DNA of 64,000 nucleotides from Thermogemmatispora aurantia (GTDB taxonomy: Bacteria > Chloroflexota > Ktedonobacteria > Ktedonobacterales > Ktedonobacteraceae), in NCBI RefSeq assembly GCF_008974285.1, contig NZ_BKZV01000001.1, forward strand, positions 107,221-171,220. The letters are read 5' to 3'. This document shows positions 8,760 to 17,714 of the stretch, piece after piece. Below the pieces are notes generated by a model that worked only from the letters and a program-made list of their open reading frames with translations, was not told where the DNA came from and ran no database searches. Every line of letters starts with the position of its first letter. Position 1 is the stretch's first letter. The translations under genes and the position numbers were made by a program.

Positions 8760-9731
8760 TTAGAAGAGGCGCCGTCCAGTGAACAGCAGGCCCCCGCGCA
8801 ACAGCTGTTCCCATCCACTGGGGCTGGCCGCCCTCAGCGCCTCTCCAATCTGCCGCAGCGCCACCTCTCCCGCAGGCAAACGCAGGCGTAGCAGAAAAGC
8901 CGCGCCCGCCTCTCCCGGCCAGGGATCACGCTGCCAAAACGAGGCGTGGCGCAGGAAAGGCTGCTCGGCCAGCTGCTCCAGCAAGGCCATCACCTCATAC
9001 CTCAGAGTACTATACGAAAGATCACCCGCAGAGAAGGAGAGCGAGAGCGTTTGCGTCCCCAACTCTGGCGCCGCGCCACTAAGCAGATCATTGCCGAGTT
9101 GGTAAACGAGATGATAGACAAGCGCGCCACTGGCCACGGAGGATAGCCCGGCAGAGGCAGGCGCAGGCAGCTCTTCCTCTGCTGCCGGCCCCTGATCGCC
9201 GCGCAAGGAAGCTGGCCAGTCTGTAATGAACTGATTGAGCAGATCGAAGGCGCAGGAGCCACGCAAGAGAAACCACAGCTCGTAGAGCTGATGCCCGGGT
9301 CGCCAGCGTCGCCAGTCCTCCAGCCTGGTTCTGGCGGTTTGTAATGCTGGCGCTAGCTCACTGGCAGCCAACGCCGGCCCCAGCTCCGGGACAGTGCAGA
9401 CGACTAGCGCTGGTCCTTCAAGAGGGAAAAGGCCAGTCGAGCCTAAGCGTGTGGCCAGATGACGCAGCTCACGCTGCAAGGCGGCTGCAACCTGGGATGG
9501 CTGAGCGGCGGCAGCAAGGAAGCCCAGACGCTGAAGGCGCAGCGCGGCCTCCTCCGCATAGCGCGCGCACTGCTCCTCAGTCCACTCCTGCAAGCGTGCA
9601 GCAACCGCCGCGCAGCGTTCACGGAGCGCAGTGAGCAACGGCAAAAGTTCGGCCTCCCCCTCCCGAGCGAGCAGGCGGACACAGAGATGGAGGATCGGTA
9701 TATCCAGTCCCAGGGCGCGATAGATGTCCAT
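8760..9731 (-). CDS. Conserved-looking protein of unknown function
   Basis: A 323-residue protein I do not recognise. It is rich in Leu, Ala and Glu and predicted mostly helical. It has no signal peptide or clear membrane span. A helical N-terminal half (residues 1-110) is followed by a strand-rich stretch around GPALVVCTVPELG. The C-terminal part, with FLLRLRLPAGEVALRQIGEA, looks like an alpha/beta module. Codon use resembles its neighbours, a GAGGAAA SD precedes the ATG, and a good promoter lies upstream. I therefore take it as a real gene. It is divergent from the MFS gene. Confidence 0.75.
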   Translation of the reverse strand: MDIYRALGLDIPILHLCVRLLAREGEAELLPLLTALRERCAAVAARLQEWTEEQCARYAEEAALRLQRLGFLAAAAQPSQVAAALQRELRHLATRLGSTGLFPLEGPALVVCTVPELGPALAASELAPALQTARTRLEDWRRWRPGHQLYELWFLLRGSCAFDLLNQFITDWPASLRGDQGPAAEEELPAPASAGLSSVASGALVYHLVYQLGNDLLSGAAPELGTQTLSLSFSAGDLSYSTLRYEVMALLEQLAEQPFLRHASFWQRDPWPGEAGAAFLLRLRLPAGEVALRQIGEALRAASPSGWEQLLRGGLLFTGRRLF

Positions 9732-9751
9732 ATGGTTTCCTCGCTTTTCCT

Positions 9752-9780
9752 ATCATAGTTGACACTGGCAAGGGTCACAA
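9752..9780 (-). promoter_or_regulatory. Promoter of the unknown gene at 8760-9731
   Basis: Minus-strand TTGTGA, 17 nt, TATGAT (4/6 and 5/6). It places the transcript start about 14 nt before the ATG, giving a short leader. Confidence 0.5.
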
Positions 9781-9849
9781 ACGTCGGCAGCGTCCTGACC
9801 ATAACAGCAAGACAGTCCAGATGCCTAAAAGCCGTGGTCCCCGACCTGG

Positions 9850-9879
9850 TTGGTTAGCCAGCCCTCACGAGGCTATAAT
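9850..9879 (+). promoter_or_regulatory. Promoter of the MFS transporter gene
   Basis: TTGGTT at 9850-9855, 18 nt, perfect TATAAT at 9874-9879. The -35 is weak (3/6). The expected transcript start near 9886 leaves about 50 nt to the ATG at 9936. Confidence 0.5.
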
Positions 9880-9935
9880 AGAGACATCCATCTCTTTTCT
9901 GGCAGTCTCTTGTGTCTGGAAAGGTCTTCCCGTTC

Positions 9936-11189
9936 ATGTCTAGCACGACCTCTTTCTCTTCTCATCCGGAGCAGAAAAACATCCGCATTGGAGCCCTGAT
10001 AGCCCTTTTCTTAGGTCCTGCCTTCGTCTTTGCTAACATGTACACCACCCAGGCTATCTTGCCTGTGCTGAGCCGGGCTTTCAGAGTCGATGCGCCCACC
10101 GCGGGCCTGACCATTTCCATTATTGTCCTGGCGGTCGCGATTGGCTCGCTCTTCTATGGACCGCTCTCCGACCGCATCGGGCGCAAAGTCGTCATGGTAG
10201 GCAGCAGTCTTCTCATTACCCTGCCGACGCTGCTATGCGCCTTCGCACCTAATTTTACTATTCTACTTTGTCTGCGCGCCCTGCAGGGCTTGCTCATGCC
10301 GGGATTGACCAGTGTAGCCATCTCCTATGTCAATGACGAGTTTAGAGGGCGCGAGCGTGGCCTGGCAATGGGTGTCTATGTCAGCGGGCAGACGCTCGGT
10401 GGTCTCTTTGCTCGCCTCGGGAGCGCCGCCCTGACTGCAGCCACCAGCTGGCAGGTCGCCCTCTTCTCTTTCAGCCTGCCGACCCTGATCGCCGCACTCG
10501 CCATGTGGCGCTTCCTGCCCGACAGCCAGGGCCCGCAGTCCCAGCAGGCTCCTCATCTGCTCCACCGGCGTCAGCGGACGGCGATCTCCGACAGCGTCAG
10601 TGATCAGTCAGAGGGCAACGTCCTGCGTCAATCGCTCAGCGATATCTGGTTCCATCTGCATAATCAGCATCTGGTGGGAGCCTTCATCATCGGCTTCACC
10701 CTCTTCTTTGGCTTCGTTGGCACCTTCACCTATTTACCCTACTACCTCAGCGGACCGCACTTCGGTCTCTCAACGGTCCAGCTTGGTCTGGTCTATCTGC
10801 TCTGGCTAACTGGCCTCTGCTCGCCCATCGCGGGCAGCCTGGCGGGACGTGTTGGCTCACGGCGCGCCATTGCTGTCAGCATGAGCCTGGCTGGTTGCGG
10901 TCTCCTGGTTACTCTGATCCCTCTACTACCTCTTGTCATCACAGGTCTTGGTCTACTAGCCCTTGGCATGTTTTGTACTATTCCCGCTGTCAATCTCTAT
11001 CTCGGTGAACAAGCCCACAAAGCCAAAGGGACAGCCGCTTCCCTTTACCTCTCCTGCTACTACTTCGGTGGCAGTCTGGGGGCGGTCCTGCCTGGCATTG
11101 CCCTCCTGCACGGCGGCTGGCCTGGTGTCGCGCTCCTCTGCCTTGGCACCATTCTGATTGCAATCGCCAGTGACCTCGTTCTTTGCTGA
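9936..11189 (+). CDS. MFS transporter, YnfM-like drug/metabolite exporter
   Basis: A 417-residue integral membrane protein with about 12 hydrophobic segments. The MFS signature GPLSDRIGRKVVMVGSS lies between helices 2 and 3. A central hydrophilic loop (~residues 195-235, QGPQSQQAPHLLHRRQ) separates the two six-helix halves. The opening FANMYTTQAILPVLSRAF resembles the YnfM/AraJ-type efflux subfamily. Substrate is unknown. ATG at 9936 is preferred to an upstream GTG at 9912 because GGAAAGG precedes it and nothing SD-like precedes the GTG. No regulator gene is adjacent. Confidence 0.85.
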   Translation: MSSTTSFSSHPEQKNIRIGALIALFLGPAFVFANMYTTQAILPVLSRAFRVDAPTAGLTISIIVLAVAIGSLFYGPLSDRIGRKVVMVGSSLLITLPTLLCAFAPNFTILLCLRALQGLLMPGLTSVAISYVNDEFRGRERGLAMGVYVSGQTLGGLFARLGSAALTAATSWQVALFSFSLPTLIAALAMWRFLPDSQGPQSQQAPHLLHRRQRTAISDSVSDQSEGNVLRQSLSDIWFHLHNQHLVGAFIIGFTLFFGFVGTFTYLPYYLSGPHFGLSTVQLGLVYLLWLTGLCSPIAGSLAGRVGSRRAIAVSMSLAGCGLLVTLIPLLPLVITGLGLLALGMFCTIPAVNLYLGEQAHKAKGTAASLYLSCYYFGGSLGAVLPGIALLHGGWPGVALLCLGTILIAIASDLVLC

Positions 11190-11334
11190 GCCGGTCGAGC
11201 AGACGGTCAGCAATCGAGCCAACCAGCCAGCGGTCTGCCGGCAGAGCTGGCCCTTTCCCTACCAGGCGGGCCACTCCGTGGGATACAATAAAGGGGAAAG
11301 TACCCGTTGAGAACACGAAGGAGTGTGACCGATC

Positions 11335-12915
11335 ATGACCATAACCGCAGAGCACGTTTTAGAGCGTGCGCGGACTCCCTTTAGAAACGAGCCGCTGACA
11401 GACTTCTCGCGTCCTGAGAATCGTCGGGCCCAAGAAGAGGCCCTGGCTCAGGTGCGCAGCGAGCTAGGCCGTACCTATCCGCTGATCATTGGCGGCCAGC
11501 ATATCCAGAACTCTGAGACCTTCGCTTCTGTCAACCCAGCTCAGCCTGACCAGGTCATCGGCTATTTCTCGCGCGCCACGTTAGACCAGGTTGACCAGGC
11601 CGTGCGCGTCGCCGCCGAGGCTTTTGAGCAGTGGAAGCGCGTTCCAGCCCACGAGCGCGCCAACTATCTCTTTGCCGCCGCCGACCGCCTGCGCGAGCGT
11701 CGCTTTCTCTTCAACGCCTGGATGATCTACGAGGTGGCCAAGAGCTGGACCGAGGCCGATGCCGACACCGCCGAGGCCATCGACTTCCTGGAGTTCTACG
11801 CCCGCGAGATGCTGCGCCTGGCCGAAGAACAGCCGCTTGTCCGTATTCCAGACGAAGATAATGAACTTGTCTACATTCCGCTGGGCGTCGGTGCCGTCAT
11901 TCCACCCTGGAACTTCCCCGGCGCTATCATGGTTGGTATGACCAGCGCCTCCTTTGTGGCAGGCAACACCGTGGTTCTCAAACCATCGAGCGCCTCGCCT
12001 ACTATTGCGGCCCAATTTGTACGCATCCTTGAAGACATCGGCCTGCCAGCGGGCGTTGTCAACTTCCTGACGGGAGCTGGCTCCAGCATTGGCGACGCCC
12101 TGGTCTCCCATCCCCTGACGCGTTTCATCGCCTTCACCGGCTCGCGCGATGTCGGCCTGCGCATCAACGAGTTGGCGGCCAAGACCCAGCCGGGCCAGCG
12201 CTGGATCAAGCGCACTATCCTGGAGATGGGCGGTAAAGATGCGATCGTCGTCGACGAAACCGCCGACCTGGAGGCTGCCGCTAACGGCATTGTTACCTCC
12301 GCTTTCGGCTTCCAGGGCCAGAAATGCTCAGCCTGCTCGCGCGCCATCATTGTCGAGAGCGTCTATGACCAGGTTCTGCAGAAGGTGGTAGAGAAGACCA
12401 GACAGCTCAGCATCGGCGACGTCACGCGCCCTGAAACCTTCATGGGGCCAGTGATCGACGCCAACGCCTTCAAAAAGATCACCGACTACATTGAGATCGG
12501 CAAAGGCGAGGGGCGCCTTGTCCTGGGCGGTGGTTATCACGGCCCGGGCTATTATATCGAGCCGACCATCTTCGCTGACGTCGACCCCCACGCCCGCATC
12601 GCCCAGGAGGAGATTTTCGGGCCTGTGCTGGCCTTCATCCGGGCGAAGGACTTCAGTGACGCCTTGCGTATCGCTAACGATACCGAGTACGGCCTCACGG
12701 GTTCAGTCTATACGCGCGACCCTGAGCGCATCCAGCGGGCCAAAGAAGAGTTCCACGTTGGCAATCTCTACTTTAACCGCAAGTGCACGGGAGCCTTGGT
12801 CGGCGTGCACCCCTTCGGAGGCTTCAACATGTCAGGCACGGACTCCAAAGCCGGGGGTCGCGACTATCTCCTGCTGTTTACGCAGGCTAAGGCAATCTCG
12901 GTCAAGAAGCTCTAG
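11335..12915 (+). CDS. rocA: L-glutamate gamma-semialdehyde (delta-1-pyrroline-5-carboxylate) dehydrogenase
   Basis: A 526-residue NAD-dependent aldehyde dehydrogenase. It converts glutamate semialdehyde, in equilibrium with pyrroline-5-carboxylate, to glutamate, the second step of proline and arginine breakdown. The N-terminus RTPFRNEPLTDFSRPENRR is typical of the RocA/PruA branch. Catalytic motifs visible are PWNFPGAI, LEMGGKDAIVV and the nucleophile Cys331 in FGFQGQKCSA. AAGGAG sits 10 nt before the ATG, and a TACAAT -10-like box lies at 11284-11289. Proline dehydrogenase is not in the window. A 6-bp GC hairpin (12916-12932) follows the stop but lacks a T-run. Confidence 0.93.
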   Translation: MTITAEHVLERARTPFRNEPLTDFSRPENRRAQEEALAQVRSELGRTYPLIIGGQHIQNSETFASVNPAQPDQVIGYFSRATLDQVDQAVRVAAEAFEQWKRVPAHERANYLFAAADRLRERRFLFNAWMIYEVAKSWTEADADTAEAIDFLEFYAREMLRLAEEQPLVRIPDEDNELVYIPLGVGAVIPPWNFPGAIMVGMTSASFVAGNTVVLKPSSASPTIAAQFVRILEDIGLPAGVVNFLTGAGSSIGDALVSHPLTRFIAFTGSRDVGLRINELAAKTQPGQRWIKRTILEMGGKDAIVVDETADLEAAANGIVTSAFGFQGQKCSACSRAIIVESVYDQVLQKVVEKTRQLSIGDVTRPETFMGPVIDANAFKKITDYIEIGKGEGRLVLGGGYHGPGYYIEPTIFADVDPHARIAQEEIFGPVLAFIRAKDFSDALRIANDTEYGLTGSVYTRDPERIQRAKEEFHVGNLYFNRKCTGALVGVHPFGGFNMSGTDSKAGGRDYLLLFTQAKAISVKKL

Positions 12916-13002
12916 CTCGCCCGCCAGGCGAGTGAGTCCAAGCAAGAGCAGCTTGTTGCCGCAGGGCAGCGCCTGCGTCGCGGCACGAGAGAGGTGTATT
13001 AC

Positions 13003-13977
13003 GTGTCTGCAAACTTTCAACCTGTTGTTCGCCTACGGAAAGAAAGGCCGGGGACATGGCAGATCTCGCTGCCTTTCCTCGGAGAACACGGGATCATCGG
13101 CAGCTACCTCATCACAGATGAGCGGCAGACGGCTCTCATTGATCCCGGACCAACCAGTACAGTGACAGCCCTGCTAAGCGAATTGCGCGAGGCGGGTTTT
13201 GATCCCGAGGCCATTACACATATCCTGCTGACCCACATTCACCTGGACCACGCCGGAGCCACGGGCACTCTGACCCGCCTGCTGCCGCAGGCTCAGGTCT
13301 ATGTCCACAGTCGGGGTGCTCCGCACCTGGTCGACCCGTCGAAGGTCATCGCCAGCGCCAGCCGCATCTACGGCGAGCAGATGCCAACGCTGTGGGGCGA
13401 GGTTGAGGCCGTGCCCGCCGAGCGTGTTCATAGCCTTGAAGACGGGAATGTGCTCACAGTCGCCGGGCGTCGGCTGGAGGTGCATTATACACCGGGACAT
13501 GCCATCCATCATGTTGTCTTCTTCGATGTTCACTCGGGGGAACTCTTCGCCGGGGACGCCGCTGGCGTGCGTCTCCAGGATGTCGATTATGTGCGCCCAC
13601 CCACGCCGCCACCCGATCTCGATCTGGAGGCCTGGTTCGAGAGTCTGAGCCGCATCAGCCGTCTGCGGCCTGATGTGCTCTACCTGGGGCACTTCGGGCC
13701 AACGCGCGATGTCACGCGGCATATCGCCAATCTGCGCGAGCGCCTCATCGCCTGGGGTGAGATTGTCTTGCAGGCCATGCGCGAAGGCAAAAGCGAGGAG
13801 GAGATCCGCGAGCACCTCATCGCCAAGACCCAACCTGAGCTGGAGCGCGTTGCTCGCGATCCCCGGGCCATCAAGCGCTACGACCTTGCGACCAACTATC
13901 CGATGACGGTCCAGGGCTACATGCGCTATTGGCGGAAGAAGCACCCCGAGCGGCTCCAGGAAAGTCCACCTGCCTAG
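13003..13977 (+). CDS. MBL-fold metallo-hydrolase (glyoxalase II-like)
   Basis: A 324-residue metallo-beta-lactamase fold protein. It has the metal-binding THIHLDHAG motif, HTPGHAIHHVVF, FAGDAAGV and LYLGHFGPT, which supply the usual His/Asp ligands for two metal ions. A C-terminal helical extension (WGEIVLQAMREGKSEEEIRE) is shared by a subfamily of bacterial MBL hydrolases of unknown substrate. The GTG at 13003 is chosen: GAGAGAGG ends 8 nt before it, while an in-frame GTG at 12994 overlaps that SD. It lies 87 nt after rocA and may be co-transcribed. Confidence 0.88.
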   Translation: MSANFQPVVRLRKERPGTWQISLPFLGEHGIIGSYLITDERQTALIDPGPTSTVTALLSELREAGFDPEAITHILLTHIHLDHAGATGTLTRLLPQAQVYVHSRGAPHLVDPSKVIASASRIYGEQMPTLWGEVEAVPAERVHSLEDGNVLTVAGRRLEVHYTPGHAIHHVVFFDVHSGELFAGDAAGVRLQDVDYVRPPTPPPDLDLEAWFESLSRISRLRPDVLYLGHFGPTRDVTRHIANLRERLIAWGEIVLQAMREGKSEEEIREHLIAKTQPELERVARDPRAIKRYDLATNYPMTVQGYMRYWRKKHPERLQESPPA

Positions 13978-14077
13978 CCAGGCGGAGAAAGGAAGCCAGA
14001 GACCAGCGCACGCCGCCAGCTCGAGCCGAGGTGAGCAGGCTTGCTGCGGCGTGGCTGGCTCGCTCCTTTCGCCCGAC

Positions 14078-14911
14078 TCAGCCCCCATTAAGGAGCAGGT
14101 GGTTGTCAACCTGAAAGACTCCCAGACTGACGAGGGCCGGGGCGATGTCCCCCAAGGCCCGAATAATCAGCTTATGAGCCTCCACCTCGCCGACAATAGG
14201 AGAGCAGAAATACTGACAGATGGCAATCAGGGCTGAGAACCCCTCAAGCAAGTCTTCACGAGGCATCCGGTCAAGGTGCGATTTATCCATCACATAGAGG
14301 TAGCCGTTGGGGGAGATTCTCAGGCCAGAGAAGGCAGGGAAAGCAGCGGAACAATCATCGATGATGTCACGCAGAACGTTCATGGCCTCCTTCGGCCCGA
14401 CCAGCTGAGCTACAGCCAACGAGACCCGCCTGGTGGCCTCAACCAGCAATTGCCACTCCCAGGGCGAGATCAGCTGATTGACCTTGGTACGGGCTACCAC
14501 TTGGCCCTCTACAATCTGTGGACGCGGCTGGGCCGCAGGAGGCGGCGGCGCGGTTGGAGCCGGCCCTGAGCGTGGTACGGCCCCAGAGCTATAGCGCGCC
14601 TGCAAATGCAAGAGCCAGCGCTCAAAGCGCTGCTCATGGGCAGGCGTCACATTCTCGCTCTGGACCGTCACACCGCGTTCAAACCGGAGCGTCGCGCGCG
14701 TCCAGCTCTGCAAATCCGCCAGCACAGCATCGACTGCGCCCCGCGTTCCGATCACATGCACCAGTCTGCCATTTCGGAAATAGAGATGAGCCAGCCCCAG
14801 ACGCGTATTGTTCCGCACGGTCAGCCGCCCAAAGGCGCGCAGGCGCTTAATACTGCTGATAATACTGGGCAGGTCAGCTAGCGAACCCTGCCACTGTGCA
14901 TTGGAAGACAT
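14078..14911 (-). CDS. Second DUF4388 (PATAN-type) protein
   Basis: A 277-residue protein. Residues ~8-90 form a DUF4388-type domain (LADLPSIISSIKRLRAFGRLTV, then LYFRNGRLVHVIG). Next come a Pro/Ala linker (~118-140) and a helical domain of ~130 residues. The segment WEWQLLVEATRRVSLAVAQL opens the last domain, which resembles the helical module that follows DUF4388 in some Chloroflexota signalling proteins. No catalytic motif is visible. It converges with the MBL-fold gene. It may be the target of a long, structured leader (14912-15430). Confidence 0.72.
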   Translation of the reverse strand: MSSNAQWQGSLADLPSIISSIKRLRAFGRLTVRNNTRLGLAHLYFRNGRLVHVIGTRGAVDAVLADLQSWTRATLRFERGVTVQSENVTPAHEQRFERWLLHLQARYSSGAVPRSGPAPTAPPPPAAQPRPQIVEGQVVARTKVNQLISPWEWQLLVEATRRVSLAVAQLVGPKEAMNVLRDIIDDCSAAFPAFSGLRISPNGYLYVMDKSHLDRMPREDLLEGFSALIAICQYFCSPIVGEVEAHKLIIRALGDIAPALVSLGVFQVDNHLLLNGG

Positions 14912-15430
14912 AGTACAACGCCGTTCTCCGAAACTGCCCTAACGATGGACAGGCCATCATCAGTGTTCGGGTGCTGTCTCCCGTGACCGTGAGACAGTGC
15001 CACGTGCGGGTTACTCACCCATTCCTCCCATCCCTTGCCCCTCTCCACTCTAGCGCCTCCCCCACCTACCGCAGTCCAGCGGCCCTCGTCCGCGTGCCGT
15101 CCCAACCCGACCGGACCGGCTCTAAAGCGTCCAGAGCCACCGGGTCTCATCAGGATCATCTCCAGCAGCGCACGGCCGCAGCCCAACCCACCCGGCTCAG
15201 CTCAGGTAAGAACCAGACAGGCTCGTCTGCCAGTTCGTGCCACCAGAGAACCAACTTCCACCACAGCCTTCCGCTGCCTGCCAGCAAAGCCACCCGCCTT
15301 TCAATACCTCTCTCCCCCGACCTGAGCAACGGCACCGTCCGGCCTATCCGCCTACAGCTCCTCACTCATCACTCATCCAACCAGGACACCAGCCTAACCA
15401 AAGGCTGCGACCGCAAGGTCGCCGAGCGCC
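14912..15430 (-). other. Long transcribed leader or ncRNA region upstream of the DUF4388 gene
   Basis: This stretch has no convincing gene. It is strongly C-rich on the plus strand, hence G-rich in a minus-strand transcript. A good minus promoter ends at 15437, so the DUF4388 gene would carry a ~519-nt leader, or the region encodes a separate RNA. Hairpins in the minus transcript include a 6-bp stem with a 4-nt loop at 15407-15422 and a 7-bp stem, 14974-14980 with 14991-14997. I see no known riboswitch motif. Confidence 0.4.
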
Positions 15431-15436
15431 AGACCT

Positions 15437-15465
15437 ATTCTAACGTATACTGGACTACTGGTCAA
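15437..15465 (-). promoter_or_regulatory. Minus-strand promoter 520 nt before the DUF4388 gene
   Basis: TTGACC (15460-15465), 17-nt spacer, TAGAAT (15437-15442): 5/6 and 5/6. It is back-to-back with the phosphoesterase promoter. Confidence 0.6.
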
Positions 15466-15532
15466 GCTATGCGCGCTTTTGCCTGTCAGTACCACTTCCC
15501 ATCCTTCTCCCCCTATATTCACAGATATTGTG

Positions 15533-15561
15533 TTCACTTTTGCTACTCATACCGCTATAAT
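15533..15561 (+). promoter_or_regulatory. Promoter of the phosphoesterase gene
   Basis: TTCACT (15533-15538), 17 nt, perfect TATAAT (15556-15561). The predicted leader is about 30 nt and contains AAAGGAGG directly before the ATG. Confidence 0.65.
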
Positions 15562-15597
15562 AGCAACAGGATGGTTTAGTAGAGCAAAGGAGGCTAC

Positions 15598-16905
15598 ATG
15601 AACTTTTCACAGCAATTTCTCCGCCGCCAGAGCAGGCGCCATGCCCTCAAGCGGCTCGGGGCCTTTACCCTTGGCCTGAGCGCTAGCGCAGGTCTGGGAA
15701 CAGGAGCGCTGACCGCCATTGGGCGAGCCGCGGCCAGCGCGCCGGCTCCGGCTCCGGCAGAGAACCCGCTCAAACATATTCTCATCCTCTGCCAGGAAAA
15801 CCGCTCCTTTGATACCTATTTTGGCTACTACGAGCGGGCTGGGCGCTTTGCCGTACCGGCCAACTACAGCCAGCCGGGCGGAGCCGGTAAGCCCGCCGTC
15901 AAGCCCTATCACTTCAGCAGCTATACCAACCACGACATTCCCCACAGCTGGCAGGCCCTCCACGCTGAATGGAACGGTGGCAAGATGGACGGGTTCGTTA
16001 CCACAGATGGCCTCGAAGCTCTCGGCTACTACACGCGGAGCGACCTGCCTTACTACTACGCCCTGGCCGACGCCTTCACCCTCTGCGGCAACTACTTCTG
16101 CTACCAGCTCGGACCAACCCTGCCGAATCGCCTTGCCCTCTGGAGCGGCACCAGTGGTGGCATCACCAATAATCGACCAGGGCCAGGCTCGCTCGACTGG
16201 CCAACCATCGCCGACTTGCTTGACCAGCACGGCGTCAGCTGGCAAAGCTATAATCTCAACAGCCACAGCCGGCAGCGCATCGGCAGCCCCAACGGCTTCA
16301 ACGGCCTGGCCTACTTCAAACGCTGGATCAACGATGCGCGGCTCTATGGCAGCGAAGACGACTACTATCAGGCCCTGGTCGACGGAACCCTGCCCCAGGT
16401 TGTCTTTCTCATTACCAGCAGCGAGGTCAGCGAGCATCCCCCCAGCAATGTGCGCACTGGGGAGAAAAAGGTCGCAGAGATCATCAACGCGCTCATCGCC
16501 TCGCGCTACTGGAGCCAGGCCGCCTTCATCCTGACCTACGACGAGAACGGCGGTTACTTTGACCACATCGCGCCGCCGCAGCTGGATGCCTATGGCCTCG
16601 GCATGCGCGTACCCACGCTGATCATCTCGCCCTGGGTCAAGCGCGGCTATGTCGCCGGCCAACTCTACGAACACAGCTCCGTGCTTAAATTCATCGAGCG
16701 CACCTTCGGGCTGCCAACGCTGGCGAGCCTCAACCATCAATTTGATGACGAGACGCCTGCCAGCAACAACGACGCCGCCGCCGGGCGAAGTGCAGGACCG
16801 CCAGCCCCGCCACGCGACGGGCTGGCCCAGATCGGCGACCTCTATGAGGTCTTTGACTTTAGCCAGGACCCCCACTACTATCCCCCCCTTCCCCCGGCGC
16901 CGTGA
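15598..16905 (+). CDS. Tat-exported phosphoesterase (phospholipase C / acid phosphatase AcpA superfamily)
   Basis: A 435-residue secreted enzyme. The N-terminus carries a twin-arginine signal (SRRHALKRLG, residues 12-21) and a hydrophobic Ala-rich stretch. The catalytic signature is QENRSFDTYFG (~64-74). Downstream lie NHDIPHSWQALH, GPTLPNRLALWSG and the late motif YDENGGYFDHIAPP, all of the phosphoesterase family that includes phospholipases C and acid phosphatases. These enzymes use a metal-assisted Thr/Ser nucleophile to hydrolyse phosphomonoesters or phospholipids. Phosphate supply outside the membrane is a plausible role. AAAGGAGG lies 4 nt before the ATG. The C-terminal ~60 residues are Pro/Ala-rich. 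Confidence 0.9.
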   Translation: MNFSQQFLRRQSRRHALKRLGAFTLGLSASAGLGTGALTAIGRAAASAPAPAPAENPLKHILILCQENRSFDTYFGYYERAGRFAVPANYSQPGGAGKPAVKPYHFSSYTNHDIPHSWQALHAEWNGGKMDGFVTTDGLEALGYYTRSDLPYYYALADAFTLCGNYFCYQLGPTLPNRLALWSGTSGGITNNRPGPGSLDWPTIADLLDQHGVSWQSYNLNSHSRQRIGSPNGFNGLAYFKRWINDARLYGSEDDYYQALVDGTLPQVVFLITSSEVSEHPPSNVRTGEKKVAEIINALIASRYWSQAAFILTYDENGGYFDHIAPPQLDAYGLGMRVPTLIISPWVKRGYVAGQLYEHSSVLKFIERTFGLPTLASLNHQFDDETPASNNDAAAGRSAGPPAPPRDGLAQIGDLYEVFDFSQDPHYYPPLPPAP

Positions 16906-16956
16906 CGTCCACGGCTGCCACTTGACCTTGCGGGGTGAGCAGGGAAGCGCAGCGCA

Positions 16957-17613
16957 CTACCCCGTTGCCTCTCCCTGTTCACCTCCACCCTTCGGGCCTT
17001 CGGGGTGAGCAGGCAGCAGGCAAAGGCGCTGACAGGCCGAACACCAGCCAACGAGCTGCCCCCCCTCCTCGCGCAGCTCGCTCAGACGCCGCGCACAGCG
17101 ACAGACATAGCCATGCTGGCGCGCCGGATTACCATAAACCAGCGCATGAGCAGGTACGTCGCGCGTGACCACCGAACCGGCTCCTACGAGAGCAAACTCG
17201 CCAATGGTTACCCCGCAGACGACCACCGTCCGCGCCCCCAACGAAGCCCCATAGCGCACCAGCGTGGGCGTAATCTGCCAGTCCTGGGCCCTCTTCAGGT
17301 GCCCATCGGGCGTAATCGCCCGCGGCAACAGATCGTTCGTAAAGCAGACATGGGGGCCAATAAAGACCCCGTCCTCGATCGTTACCCCCTCAAAGACCGA
17401 TACGTAGTTCTGAATCTTGACCCGCGCCCCGATGCGTACTCGCGCATCGATATAGACGCCTCGTCCCAGAATGCACTCTTCACCAATCACAGCTCCTTCA
17501 CGTACCTGGGCCAGACCCCAGATGCGTGTCCCCGTGCCGATCTGCGCCTCTGGCGAGACATCTGCCGTCGGATGGATAAAGATATCCTTCTCACTCGTGC
17601 GCTTGTGCTCCAT
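16957..17613 (-). CDS. Left-handed beta-helix acyltransferase, WbpD/WlbB-like N-acetyltransferase
   Basis: A 218-residue protein of hexapeptide repeats (residues ~8-150: [57 protein letters not shown]). The order of motifs ([34 protein letters not shown]) is that of UDP-sugar N-acetyltransferases such as WbpD and WlbB, used for acetamido-sugars of surface glycans. The tail has CRC and CSAC pairs that may bind zinc. Start at 17613: AGGAGA lies 9 nt upstream. Reading further upstream in frame runs through a hairpin and is not credible. No other sugar gene is adjacent, which is odd for this family. Confidence 0.82.
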   Translation of the reverse strand: MEHKRTSEKDIFIHPTADVSPEAQIGTGTRIWGLAQVREGAVIGEECILGRGVYIDARVRIGARVKIQNYVSVFEGVTIEDGVFIGPHVCFTNDLLPRAITPDGHLKRAQDWQITPTLVRYGASLGARTVVVCGVTIGEFALVGAGSVVTRDVPAHALVYGNPARQHGYVCRCARRLSELREEGGQLVGWCSACQRLCLLPAHPEGPKGGGEQGEATG

Positions 17614-17657
17614 TACCGCGCTTCTCCTGAAAATATCATCTCTTGAGCTGTCTGCTG

Positions 17658-17688
17658 GCTGCTCGTTCCTCGAAGAGGAACGAGCAGC
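17658..17688. other. 14-bp perfect hairpin between two operon genes
   Basis: Arms 17658-17671 and 17675-17688 are exactly complementary, with a 3-nt loop. It lies 26 nt after the DUF212 stop and 44 nt before the acetyltransferase start on the minus strand. There is no U-run, so it may be a processing or stabilising hairpin, or a REP-like element. Confidence 0.6.
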
Positions 17689-17714
17689 TGCTGTCGGAGG
17701 CCAGCGAGGCATGC

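Noticed and set aside
15146..15153. A CTGATGAG on the minus strand, considered as a hammerhead ribozyme core
   Set aside because: The required GAAA element and the three stems are missing.
14912..15430. T-box or other known riboswitch in the long leader
   Set aside because: The T-box core sequence is absent and the downstream gene is not a synthetase or transporter gene.
14971..15579. An open frame of 202 codons on the plus strand before the phosphoesterase gene
   Set aside because: Its product is Ser/Pro/Arg/Thr-rich low complexity with no SD. A C-rich sequence is stop-poor by chance, and good promoters on both strands lie inside it.
15607..16875. A 422-codon frame antisense to the phosphoesterase
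   Set aside because: The plus-strand frame has a Tat signal and family motifs; the antisense product shows no recognisable motif and no SD.
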